Of a stretch of DNA of 64,000 nt, positions 38,318 through 50,097 are shown one piece after another. The stretch is from contig PTFA01000055.1 in assembly GCA_003342895.1 (NCBI GenBank), forward strand, positions 3,503,629 to 3,567,628, read 5' to 3'. Source of the DNA: Casuarius casuarius. Taxonomy: Eukaryota > Chordata > Aves > Casuariiformes > Casuariidae. The notes under the pieces were generated by a model. That model searched no databases. It worked only from the letters and a program-made list of their open reading frames with translations, and had not been told where the DNA came from. The translations under genes and the position numbers were made by a program. Every line of letters starts with the position of its first letter. Position 1 is the stretch's first letter.

Positions 38318-38430
38318 ATCACAAGAATTGCCATGTTGTATTAGATCAAAGGTCCAGCTAGTCCAGTATTTTGTGATGATTGCCAGTAATAGATGCTTAG
38401 AAGATGGGTGAAGAACAACAAAGTGCATTT
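38318..38430 (-). mobile_element. Ancient CR1 LINE 3' end
   Basis: The plus strand shows 'cacaagaattgccatgttgt', 'agatcaaaggtccagctagt' and 'ccagtattttgtgatgattg' followed by 'ccagtaatagatgc'. This is the reverse complement of the amniote CR1 tail (tactgggctagatggacctttggtctgac...). It is the same family as the tail at 3910-3960 but opposite in orientation, and strongly diverged. Confidence 0.75.
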
Positions 38431-38794
38431 CTACATAAGTACACTCTAAATGGTACCTCTTTTCCAGTTTGTCCAGGCATGTGCATTTGCACATTCATAG
38501 CTACCTATGTGCCTACTTTTTTCTCACAAGGGTTAGTTTGCACAGGAAAGCCTATTGCAACCTAGTTGGAAGGTGACAATTATGCTGAAGTTGTATTGTC
38601 TTCAAGAGACTGAAAAGCAAATGTCCCAGAATTTAAGGTCTGTATGCACATATGCAAGCATTTAAAAATAAAGTGCATTGAATAAATCCTCTCTCTAAAT
38701 ATTTAGTAGCTTTATATGGTTGTACTTTGATAAATCAGCATCCAGTATAATGAACACTTTTTTAGGAGACTTTTGTCAGAGGTGTTTATACCCA

Positions 38795-38879
38795 GGGCCA
38801 AATCCTTGTGTAGTAAAAATTTGTATAGCTTTTTCTGATATCGGTGTGATAATACTTACAAAAGTAAAAAATTTGGCCC
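38795..38879. mobile_element. 85-bp element with terminal inverted repeats
   Basis: It begins gggccaaat and ends atttggccc, perfect 9-bp inverted termini around an AT-rich centre. Such gggccaaat...atttggccc modules occur as old interspersed repeats in amniotes. It may be a MITE-like relic or a piece of a larger family. Confidence 0.5.
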
Positions 38880-40280
38880 AACTCATAAGATAGCTTTTCA
38901 CTCGTAAAGGAAATAGATATCTCTGAATTTCTTCTCGTGCTGGATCATGAACTGTCTCGCTTACAGATTGTCAGTGAGGGTGTTCAGGGTTCAGCTTATG
39001 ATGATACTGGCTACTTTATCTGGAAACTTACCTGTTAAATAAAACTTCTTAATTATTTCAGGATTTCCTTGGAAAAAAACCTATGGGAACAAAACGCAGC
39101 CGTTTTTTAGAGAGTAAGAGATAATATGTTTTTAATTCTCCTGACTATAAGAGCAGCAGTAACTATAATGTTCATGTCAAGTTTACTGTGGCAAAACCTA
39201 TTGCACAGTGACCAGGACTCTGAAACAGCTGGCATATGTAGAAAGATTCAATTTCTCATTACTTATAGAAAACAAGAAATATTAATAGGTCTGGCAATTA
39301 TGCTTCATGGTAAGACTACATTCTTCTTGAAAGTTTGCGTTTAAAATTACAAAGAGTTCATTAGAATTTCTAAATATGGTTACACATATGCTAGATACAT
39401 AGCTTTTAACCAGTCGGAGCTAAAAAAAAAGAAATTGGGGCCAAATTATTATTAATTACTATTATATAGCAATTTAGCTGGTATCCAGTTTATTTATGTC
39501 ACTTAATCCTAGAACTGAATTCAAACCAAGATCTCCCCAGGAAGAGAATGCAAAGATAGGGACACTGTACTTGAAATAATTTGAGATTCATATATTAATC
39601 ACACCTGGTATATTTTTATCTTCTTTTTACGATTCTCTCTTGAATAATTTACAGTCTTAAACTAGAACAACATGAAGTTTATGCTTCGTTGATGTGTGTT
39701 AAACTGTGTCAGCTGCTGGGCTGTTTTGGGGGTAAACAAATATTTCCCTGTAAGAGTCTCTTAAATTACATTTCGCTCATTAAAAAACAAGGCATAGAGG
39801 AGTGTTCGAGGCATAACCTTTTGATGTCACCTGCTGTAGTGCAGAGGTCTTTACTAGCTTAGACAAGCAAGAGACAACTGAGGCACTTAATATAAATAAT
39901 GTAGTTTCCTGAAAAAAAAACCAGATCATATAGTAGGCTATATTCTTGTTTATATTTAGCATCTCTTAACCTTTTTTCTTTGCAAAGAGATTATAGCAGT
40001 GCTTATGCCTTATCTAAGAATTATATCTTGTTTTGATGAGACATTTTTTTCTTGGTGACTTCAATACAAGTTAAAGATTCCCAAAATTAATAGATAAATC
40101 CTACCTAGATGTAGATAATGCTACCAGCTTATTGATGAGAAAGGGATTTTTTTATTAAAAAGGAGGTGTCCTCTTAATTTTTCCACAAATAAACTAAAAT
40201 AATTAAAAGTCAGACAAAGTAAGAGGTTTTCTGGAGTCCTGTAAGAGCTGTTAATTAAAGGAGAGCTCTGACAGAACTAA

Positions 40281-40841
40281 AGAAGTCACTCAAAGCCTAA
40301 AAGTAATGGAGCCAGATTCATCGTCTTTCATGATCACCTTTGTATCACAGGCTATCTGGATGCAGCTGTGGAGCCCAATGTTGCAAAAGATCTTCCAGCA
40401 CCAGACAGCTGGCATCATCTGTCTTATGCCACCTATCCTTTCTCCATCTTTCCCTATAACACAGAAGTATTTTGGACAGGCTCAGCTGAACGTGTGGAAC
40501 ACAACAGAAGAACTGACATGGAGCATGTGCTGTATAATATCCATCCTTGCAAAACTGAATTACTGATCACTACTGTCAGACCCAAGAAAAGTTAAGATGA
40601 TGGGAATTCATATGGGTCCCAGTACTTTAGCTGGGGTTCCTACCCACAGCAACATATTAAGGGAGTGTCTGGTGATGACAAATTGTTGGAAGGTAAAGGA
40701 GTTAAAAGTGGAAGAGATGAAGAGTCTGATGGAGCCTGTCCTGTGAACACCACAGTCACTAGTTCTGTGTCACAGGAGGGGAATAGTTCCATGAAAGGCA
40801 AAAGAGGCTCTATGGCCAGTGGAGAAAATAGACTGTGGTAA
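40281..40841 (+). pseudogene. Candidate degraded coding sequence, single in-frame stop
   Basis: One plus frame is open from 40281 to 40592 (104 codons), has a TAA at 40593-40595, and is open again to 40838 (81 codons) before TAA at 40839. The first part reads PNVAKDLPAPDSWHHLSY and VLYNIHPCKTELL. The second is hydrophilic (SGRDEESDGACPVNTTVT). Local GC is higher than in the neighbouring AT-rich DNA, where about one stop per 15 codons is expected. Overlapping frame 40306-40566 is also open. I do not recognise the protein. It may be a relic of a processed or transposon-derived gene, a non-coding exon, or a chance opening. No initiator with good context, splice sites or poly(A) tail was identified. 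Confidence 0.28.
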
Positions 40842-43800
40842 TCTGCTCATTTTATACATCATTAGTTAAGTTCTCCAGACAGCATCAGCTGCTTTTTCAA
40901 CTAAGCCTTAAAACCTTAAAATACCTGCTTAAAATGTGATGTAGAAAGTGTTACCAGAATTTCTTCAGGTATCTTTAATATCTGCCCCAGAAGACAATGA
41001 TTCTTTGGGCACTGCTGCTGTTCTTTTTATGTCTCAGTATCCTGTCACAGCCATAGAGAGAGAGAGGATACAGAAGTCACCTACAGATCATCACACAAGG
41101 AATCTTCCAGCCAGCATAAAAGCAATGTCATGTTGGCAAAGTGGTAGGAAACTCTTTTAGCACAGACCACACTGTAGTTCCAGTACTTTTATAATAAGAT
41201 TTTCTAATGCACTAAGCTGTGACCTATATTTGCCCTCATTAAAGTTTTGAATGGGATCGAACCTGAGCCATGGCTGAACTATTCCAGAAATATTACATGC
41301 ATAGCTTCTTGCTTAAAATAGATAAAATGTGGCTTATTTTGTGTTCCAGAATGTCTCTTTTCTTTTTTATAGGTCATCTGGATTTTAAAATATTTTGTGC
41401 ATGAGCTGATAGTAATTCTAATGAGCTTTTAAACATATTTGTAAACTTGATATTCTGCATAAGAACACTTTCTTGTACTCTTGGGAAATTTTGGAAGGTT
41501 ATTAATATTTAATAGGAAGATTCCTATAACATGTTCCAAATGAGAGAAGCTTCACTGTAGGTTTAAACACACAGGTTTACCACAAGGAAAAGCAGAGATG
41601 AGGAGGTCTAGTTCCTAGCTAGACTATTTGGTTTATGGCATGAGAGGTCCTTTGCACCAGCAGTTCATACTTTTTCCTTAGAGTTGGAGAGTTACAAAAC
41701 TCTGCTCCTAAAAAAGCCCCAAAACCAAAAATATGCCAAGTTTAGTTTTGTCATGAGGAAAGAGTTATGCTCATAGCTCTCAGTAGCTGAGAGATACTGT
41801 TAGCTAATCAGTAGACAAGGATTTACATAATACTGTAATATGATAACACAGTATTATGCAAATTCATGCAGTGTAGTGAGCTATTAACATAGAACTATTA
41901 TCAAAATGGCTGGTCAAACATTTCTCCATCCAAGGAGCCCACCTCATTCTGAATAATAAGGGAAAGTTAATTAAATATGAATAATGAATATTAATAGAGA
42001 AAGCTGTCCTCCAACTGCAGAAGAGGACAAAATACCAAGGTAGAGAGAAAGCTGAAAGCTTATTGCTCATATTTTATGACTAATGAGTTCCAGAGGGAAG
42101 TAATTCATCCAAAAAATTTATAGTATGTAATCAAAGTACAGAACTGTGAAGAGAGAGAGAAGATACAGTGATATTCCGATATACCTGGAGAATGCTCTCT
42201 GTTCATGTGATAATAGCCAGCTTGACTTTAAGTCTCCAAATTTATATTTTATTCCAGTGTTTTTCCCCATCTCTGCTAAATGAAAGACAAATGCCTTTAA
42301 AAATGAGGGAAGATCAGGCAATGATGTAAAAGCTTGAGTACAGCTGTGGAGAAAATACACATCTATCATAGGGCAAGAAGACTTCTACTTTTAGGCTACA
42401 AAGTGCTTTGTGGATGAAAGAACCAGTTTTGAAGCTCTAACAGGTTGCAAATACCTTTAGCAGTCACCAAAGCCAAGTGAGACAAGGACTGTTTAGTGGA
42501 ACAGCTCTGCGTCTTATTTTTCTGATAGGCTTAAGTCTCACATCATTAGGATTGGCTCTGTGGCAACCTATCCATATCCCACTGTCTGACTACCACTGTT
42601 TGTTTAGTCTCAGAGTTACCAAGTACACTCTGGAGGAAAAGGAGATTTTCTGTTGAGTTTCAAAATTGTTCATACCGGATTTGACTGTCAAGTTTCTGAG
42701 ATTACAGTTCCTTGAAATGTTATTATAGATTAAACATTTTTTTGTATCCCTTTCACTCAAACCTAAGTTGTTCTGGTCCTTTTAGACTGCCAGAATCCAA
42801 TGCCAGATGTGACCATTCCAAAATCTAAAGTCAAACTTAATCCCAAGATTATTTTATTTTTCATGGAAGTTCTATTCTTAATACAGCAATTTAGGGCCAT
42901 GTTAAATGCCTTCTGTTGTTTTCATTATGCACTAGACAGAAGTTTATTCTCTAACCATAATGATTAAAAAAAGGAAAAAAAAAAGTTGATGTTCTTGTGC
43001 AATTACAGGACTCTGGGAGCCAGGGCTTTAAAAATAAAATATGACAAGACTTAACATAAAATCCCATGATTTTTCAGTGCTGTTTCCTGTATGGTCATAT
43101 CTACCTGTAGAATATGGATCCTTAAAATAGCTTTGCTGGTTTCTCTTGTAGATAGATAGCAGTTTTTTTCAGAATGACTCTCCATTGCCTCATTTTTTCA
43201 GAAAAATATGAAGAAATGAGTACAGTCTGTTTGACTTACAAGTAATTAAAAATAACAATACAAACAGAAAACTGTTCAACTGATTTTTCCCTAGATGCAG
43301 TTACAAGCTGGGCTCCAATACTAATTTGCCTTTAAAATTTACTGAGAAAAATGTACTTGACATTATTACATGAGGTGAAAATTAGAATACTTCATAAATT
43401 CATGATTTCCACTATTTATTCTTGGAGCTGTACTTAATGTTTGATTCTGTACCACTTCTCATTAAATAAAAGAAAAAAAATCTCTTGGAAGTAAAACCCG
43501 AACCTTTTCAGAAGGAGGAATCCTTCTTAAGACCTAACATGAACCTTGTTTAAAATATAAAGTGGTACTTTAATCAAATTAATCAGTTTTACTTTTGAGG
43601 AGAATGACATGTCCCACTGATGTGACAAATGTTTTATAAAGTGCATTCAAAGGTGGGGAAAATGGACCAGAAGAATTGGTCCTAACCTCCCCCAGAACAG
43701 GACAGGCCAAAACCAAAATGAAAATAGGATGGGGAGAAAGCTGCTGCATCTGGCAGGGGAAGAGAGACACATGCTAGGAGGGGGTCAGAGGGGCTCAGAA

Positions 43801-44384
43801 CTTGGGTCCAGAATCGATGGCACCTGAGGTCAAGCTGGAAAGGAGGTGGTGGTACCATGACTCTCCCAAGCTTTATGTTTTAGGAAGAAGTGATAGTTTA
43901 CAGAGAATGAAAGCTTTATGTGGGTCTTAAAAATGAAGAAGAAGAGATCCTCAAGAAAGGAAAGGAAAAATATGGAAAATTTAAAAGGAAATGAACTTCA
44001 GGCAGAATCAACAGCTGCATGAATGGAGAGAGAAGCAGCAAATTTGGCAGTGAAGTATTTTTACAACCCCAGCTTTGACTTTCTGGGATCCAGACTGCCC
44101 CCGTAGGGTAAGCTCTGCCCACCTTCTGCTTGCCAGGACAGCCCTCCCAGGACCATTTTGCTAGCTGATTTTGGAGTAATGCCTCCCCCTTCAGCTCTGG
44201 CCCCTACTATTTCGAGGTGGCCCTGCCATGCTCTCTCATCCCTCCAGTATGATGAACGAACTGTCAGTTGTGATTTTTGGGGTGAGTTCTAAGGATTGGT
44301 ATGCCGTTCTAGCAGATGGGTACTGTCAAGCTGAGTAGCTGGCTTCTTAAGTTCCAAATGCTGTTTTAGCATATATAGAGATAA
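40842..44384. other. Intron, no recognised gene
   Basis: AT-rich to about 43560. 43570-44280 is richer in G and A, with purine-rich runs such as aagaagaagagatcctcaag, and GC-rich at its right end. No open frame resembles a known protein and no TE was recognised. Confidence 0.5.
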
Positions 44385-44451
44385 ATATACACACATATGC
44401 ATACACATACATACATGCATGTGCACACACACACACACACACGTATACACA
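44385..44451. repeat. (CA)n-type microsatellite
   Basis: Imperfect acacatatgcatacacata followed by a run of nine or more pure ca units and cgtatacac. Confidence 0.92.
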
Positions 44452-47400
44452 GAACAGAATTCCTGAGAAATCAAAGCTATTAGAAGTCTGGAAAGAGCTG
44501 CCAGAAGGAGATGAGTGGGCAATATACTCTGTTATATCTTTTATGCCTACTTTTATTTAAGAAGCTGTTTTGAACTGTGTTTTCCATTGCTTGCTATAAA
44601 TGTTCATATATCTGTGTTTCTACATGCCTCACACCCAGTTGGGAGTTGCCTCATAGCTCGATGGCGCTGCTTGTTGATAAATGGTATTCCCCAGGTACTC
44701 TGCTCCTGGCACCTTTCCTCCCTTTCTTCTTTCTTTGTGTTCTGCTCAGCTGCTCCTACTATAAACCTGCAGATGTTCTTCTTGGGTGTCTAGCAAAGGC
44801 TTCAGATGTGTTTTCCACTGTCCACCTCCCTGCCTCAGAGGAGTTTCTGCAGTGCTTGTCCCTTGCCCCTCCCTGAACAGTTCACTTACTAGTTTTTGTT
44901 TGTCATACTTTTCTTTTTACCCTTTCTTGCCCTGGATCCTGGAGATCCCCAGGGAATGATCAGAGCTATGTCTTTTGTGCTGCTCTGCAAAAAGGCGGTT
45001 TAGATTTTCATTCATTTACTGCCTCAAGTTCTTTTATTTATCAGTAGGAGAAATTAAAGAAATATATTATCTCTTTGAGGGATAAATAACCTTTGAGCAG
45101 CAACAACAAGAAAGAAACATGAAACTTATAAAGGAGCTGCAGTTCTTGAATGCTGTGCCAATTCTGTTTAAGTTAACAGAAAATTTCTACCTGTAAAGTG
45201 ACAATTCAACCAATTCACATTTCTAATTTTATCTTTCTGTTTGCCTCTCTTCAAATGTTGTGGATGTGCAGCAGAGATATAAATGGCATCCAAGAAATCC
45301 TCCTCCACTGCTGCCAGTTTTCTGGCACAAAACACAAGCTGTGTTGTGATATGAGTAAAACTTATCATGTGGGAAATGAACCTAAAATGACATTCTTATG
45401 TTTAACTTACAGGAGAGAAATGCAGAGGCACAGAGTCACTGAAGTGTGCTACAAAGTCAGTTTGTGTTTTGCAGACTGAATTCCTTAAAGACAGTCTCAT
45501 TAAAAGTTCTTGCTGCCAAATGCTGTTTGCTTTCACCTTCAAAACTGTCTGCATTAATAATGAGCAACTTCACTTGGAAGTTATTTACATAAAGTATTGT
45601 TCACGTCTGTGGCGCAGTGCTAGGCAAGGGTGGGAGGGAGAGCACGCACACTCAGCAAAAGAATTCAAGAAGGGCCTGATGTAATGCATTGCTCAAAAAC
45701 GTTGGTAGAGTCTAAGAGTATGAGCTAGTATAGCACATTCTAGATGAAGTCTAGCTCAATAGGACTTGGCAGCAAGGGGGATTTACTTCTGCTTAGTTGA
45801 CTCAGCTAAATGTACATTGCGAGTCTAAATAGTGATGTTTTGAAGATCACAATCAGTACTTTGCTTTCTCTGTTTTGTATTTAAAGATTTTCCACCCCAT
45901 AAACTCCAAACTTCATGTGGAATACAGGTTCTTCTACGAGTCAGGTAGCCTACTATTCCTAAGTGTTTCTACCTGCCTAGATGGCTTTTACTTTATGATG
46001 TCTCCATTTCTCTGGGAGCATTATTGTCAGCAACTGGTATGTTCCCCATACACTGAGGCCTTGAGTGATATGGCAGTTACGTAGTATAATGAGAATCTGT
46101 AGACATTTTCCCATAACATTATTCAAGTGTGGTTTCAAAGTAGAGGCACATGATGAAAACTTGGTTTATGTGGTTACTGTAAAAATAGCTAATGTATCTT
46201 TGCTTTAAGCTTTATTGTAATGTCAGATTCACAGTTTTCAGAGTAACTCACATGAACAGGCAAGGTAATCTAGAATTATCTAGTTAACCTTAACCTAATG
46301 CGTGTATGAGGAAGGACTGTTGGATAAATATTTTCCAGATTGCGATCTTCACCCTGTTGCAGAAACAAATATTTTGCACTCAGTCTATGTCTCTACCATC
46401 CTTCTTCTGCTACCTACACATATGCATGCCCTGTTCAAGATCCTTAGTGATGGGAATGCTTTAGTGGTTCTTTAGGCTATCAAATTTCTGGCAAAAAACA
46501 ATGAATTTTGTAATACGCAATGATACATGTAAGGGTCTGGAGCATGAGAATGACTGCTAATACATTACTTCTATTGTTTTGTTTAAGATTTATAAAATGC
46601 CCCTTTTTGTCTTTTCTACATTGAACTTTTCATAAAGCATTCTCTCACTGTCATTCATTCCCTGATGTTTTTCAATTCCACTTCTTTAATGAACAGTCAG
46701 TTGTCCTTATCAGACATTGCCTACATGAATGAATAGTCCCTCTAGACAATCTATGCATCTTGTTTTCTGCCCATCAAAGATGGAAACAGACTGCCATGGT
46801 AACATTGCCATTGAATATTAGATCAAATTTATTCTTCCTCAGACTTATTTTATTTAGTTTCCCTTAAAAATAGACGCCAGTGTAAAATACAGACATCATG
46901 TTTCATAACTTAACCCTAAAAAGGTGATCATCAGATCAATTCCATGATCTTACTAAAAGAACTATGATAAAACAGCAGCAGCCAGTAATCACAACTGAAC
47001 TGGAAAACATTTTATTCAAGTACATGTCTAAACCAGTACCTGAAGATAAAAATCAAAGTGATTTACAGATATAAATATGATGAAATATGGAAATTAGTTC
47101 TTTTCTGCTCACTTCTGCCATAAGAATAGAACCTAATAAACAGAGAAAAAGGCCACTTGCATTGTTGGATTATCGGTTCAAATGAATGAAATCACAGTAA
47201 TAAAATATAATATTTAATATTAAAATGTTTAATGTTTCTAATATGCTAATTCTCCTGACAAATGAACATATTTGAATTCCTTAAAAGTACTACAGAAGAA
47301 GCCTTCTTTGAGGTGTTTATGAGTATAATTATAGGCAGTATGCAAAGGAGATGCTTATGAATGCATAGAATGCAAAAATTTTGACAAAATTCATTACTGA

Positions 47401-48404
47401 TATTTGGGCTCATTTCTTAAAGAATCTTAAACCCTCTACTGCATAACTTCTACATTACACCTGTTAAAATTTTTATTGCTTCATTACTGCAAGTGAATTG
47501 AAAATAATACCAATAGGGACATGATTACAGACATTTGAAACAAAAAAAAATCTACTTTATTTGTGGTCATCCATCTATGCCATATGCTAAAATACCACTT
47601 TAGAAAATCTTTTTTTTAACATGACATTAACATAACATTAGATACAGGCACATACTATAAACCTTCATTAAGAACAACCCCAAATACCTGGTTCCTTCTT
47701 TGACTAACCCAAACCAAATACTGAGGTCCAGAAGAGCATCTTATATCTCCACCATCTGTCAGTATTTGGATCTTCATCTGCAGCTGGCTTTCCCTTTGTG
47801 TAAAAATATTTAAGAACTTCTATCTTGATTCTTCTTCCTTTACATTCATTTTTGTTCTCTGTAATCAAGAATGCCTAAGCCTATACTAGCTCCCTTAAGC
47901 ACCGCACAGAAAGTTATTGGTGTCTTGGATAGGAAGCCTCACTGGCTTGCGGCTAGGGCTTTTCACTCTTATCTGCAGACAGGCTTCAGCAGAAATCACC
48001 TGCAGCAAAATAATATCTGCTTCAGTAGCAATGGGCTCCTGCTTATCATACTAACATAATTCCAACCATATATGTCTCTATTTGACAAATGGGCAGATAA
48101 TGGCAAAATATGTTTGAAAATCATGTCTGTTCTGTACAGTAAGGCTGAGTGCTTGCTATAGACCATATTTTCCTTCTCTCCCTTCCATCTCTTTTTCCTA
48201 AAACCAAATGAAAGAGATGAAGCCATCAAAGCATGTGAGAGTAAAACTTATCTCATAAAAGAAGTACAAAGAAGTGGTTTTAAATAATGGCAGATGATAT
48301 TCCTTCCGCTAATAAATAGTTTTACTTGACATTTCCATGGTACTTTCCAATTATTTACAGAGTACGACCTACTTGGAAAGAACCGATCTCTGAGCATTAG
48401 AACA

Positions 48405-48475
48405 TGCCCAGGTTAGCTCAGTCATGAAGTTTTGTTAATCCAGGCTCCAGACCATAGTTGAACCCAGCTCAGAGT
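48405..48475 (+). repeat. tRNA-like / tRNA-derived SINE remnant
   Basis: gcccaggttagctcagtcat carries an A-box-like TTAGCTCAGT. About 45 bp later, 'agttgaaccca' resembles a B box (GGTTCGAACCC) with one base lost. The acceptor-stem pairing is not preserved, so it is not a working tRNA. A lysine-type tRNA pseudogene or a tRNA-derived SINE head is possible. Confidence 0.25.
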
Positions 48476-49174
48476 ATAGACAGAAGGAATGTAGGTCTGT
48501 CTGGCCTTTCCTATGCAGTCATATACTAACATCCTGTGAGATCCGTTAGGCTCTAACTTCTATATTAGTTTTCAGTCTTAGATCACTGAAGCTATAGCTT
48601 CTGTAGGCAATAGCAGCTGTAATCCAAAATGAACTGAATCCATATATTTTGCCTAAAAACTTGTTTGTTTTTGGTAACTGGCTTGCTTATGTTTCTTATT
48701 CTATAAATGCTTTCTGATGTATGTAGAAGCTCCTTTTTTACTTTATTAGTTTACAGGATGAACATGTGTAGAGTAGAAGGCTCATTTAATCTATTTTCTC
48801 TTATTCACAAGACAGTATTAGTAGCACAGGTACCATTTGGTAAAACCATCCAAATAATATATTGTCTATTAGTGGGGGGTTTTTTCTTTCTAGTAAGACA
48901 TATTAAATAGATTTGTCCATATCGTAAAGTAAGCTATTTCTTATCAGCTCAAAAAAATCTGAGATAATGAAAGTAACTTTCAGTATCTGTTATAATCAAA
49001 TTTGCATGGATGATCTATTAGACAGTTACGGGATTTCACTGAGATGTTATGTTTCATTTATTAATGTGTTTATGGTTTAAAATGTTAAATAGGTAAGTTG
49101 AAACTGAAAATAGTTATGTATTTCCTATATTTTAGGTATTGCTGGTGTCTCACAAACTTACTAGAGATAGTGGT

Positions 49175-49335
49175 GGTTTATGCTAGACATTGTATATAAA
49201 TGTAGTAACAGAGAGTCCCTGCCCTGAAGATTTTATAATGGAAATAAATAAAGTAAGCAGTAGGAGAAAGTCTTACATGTCCCAGCTAAAGGCAGGAGGC
49301 TGAGGTACAGAGAATGTGAGGGAGAAAACTGGTTT
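49175..49335 (+). mobile_element. MIR-like / amniote SINE fragment
   Basis: 'cagagagtccctgccctgaa' followed by a 'ttttataatgg' and, downstream, 'aggaggctgaggtacagaga' resemble two elements of old amniote SINEs (agacagtccctgccc...gcttacaatcta and actgaggcacagagagg). It lies about 0.65 kb upstream of the RAB3 exon. Confidence 0.4.
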
Positions 49336-49929
49336 GAGGTAAGGGCCTGCTAGCAAACTCTTTGGTGTCAGGTGTCATCGTTATTTTAAAGACCGTTGCA
49401 GCCCAAATCCTGATTTTATTTTGTCATCCCAGATCTCTGCTGGTGCCAAAGTTGGCACAAGCACCAATGGTTTACAGTCACAAGAACAGGACAATCAGAC
49501 ATCACCTTTTTGGTCAGGACATTCCTGAACTTCATGAGTTGTCCTGATCTTACAGTGAAGGTCTCAAGGATGCTGTTTTGTCCCAGCTTTTTGCCCAGAA
49601 TTTGGAAATGGGATTTTACCTGTTCCCACTCTCAAACTGGGAAGGTCCAAGGCAGGAACAGGAGACAAGATTCTCAGGTTGTCATGTAACATGACTCAAA
49701 GCATGATGCCCATCATATGACCTGATGTGGGGCCATGCCTTTCTGCTTCTCTCTACTCCCACCACATGACAGTGGACATGTCCCTTGTATTATGAGCCAA
49801 AGCAGATTTCCTCTTTTTCCTGTTATTCTTTTCTATTTCTATTCAGTTTCCTCCCCCTCTAGGACTGCAGAGTTGTACAATGACCACTGTCAGAGTTTTC
49901 TTCAAATTTTTACGAAAAATTCTTTGTTT

Positions 49930-49971
49930 ATTTATTTGTAACATGTAAAAAAATGTTTGTTATTGTTTCAG
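49930..49971 (+). other. 3' splice site of the RAB3 exon
   Basis: A T-rich stretch containing TATTGTTTCAG ends in AG directly before the GAC codon of the DTAGQ motif. A gtaac at about 49939-49943 is a possible branch point. The AG is the only position that keeps the RAB3 reading frame open from the first exon base. Confidence 0.85.
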
Positions 49972-50090
49972 GACACAGCAGGTCAGGAGAGATATAGAAC
50001 AATTACCACGGCCTATTACCGGGGTGCAATGGGCTTCATTTTAATGTATGACATCACGAATGAAGAATCCTTCAATGCTGTGCAGGACTG
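49972..50090 (+). CDS. RAB3C: RAB3-family small GTPase, internal exon (RAB3C likely)
   Basis: Seen: an open 119-bp segment between a consensus acceptor and donor. It reads in frame from its first base, giving 39 codons plus two bases (TG) of a tryptophan codon completed in the next exon. The peptide begins [10 protein letters not shown], which is the G3 motif plus switch II with the catalytic glutamine. It continues through AYYRGAMGF and [10 protein letters not shown] and ends VQDW, as in RAB3 proteins. Known: RAB3 GTPases sit on synaptic and secretory vesicles, cycle between GTP and GDP, bind effectors such as RIM and rabphilin, and tune regulated exocytosis. Inference: RAB3A, B and C are essentially identical here, while RAB3D differs in the [12 protein letters not shown] stretch. 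RAB3C is preferred because no other RAB3 exon was found across about 50 kb upstream or 13.9 kb downstream, and RAB3C is the paralog with giant introns. No frameshift or stop is present, so the exon looks functional. RAB3B is the main alternative. Confidence 0.88.
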
Positions 50091-50097
50091 GTAAGTT
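50089..50097 (+). other. 5' splice site of the RAB3 exon (TG|GTAAGTT)
   Basis: The exon ends in TG and is followed by GTAAGTT, close to the vertebrate donor consensus. The intron is phase 2 and splits the tryptophan codon of VQDW. Confidence 0.88.

Larger units (their letters stand above)
1..49971 (+). other. RAB3C upstream intron (partial, at least 49.9 kb)
   Basis: No exon of the GTPase was found 5' of 49972. In particular there is no P-loop or switch I exon encoding the conserved segment that precedes the tryptophan before DTAGQ. The stretch is AT-rich, CpG-poor and full of stops in all frames. Its recognisable contents are old CR1 copies, one LTR-type element, SINE-like relics and simple repeats, listed separately. 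That it is intron rather than intergenic is an inference: the RAB3 exon is internal, so at least one more exon must lie upstream outside the window. Confidence 0.75.
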
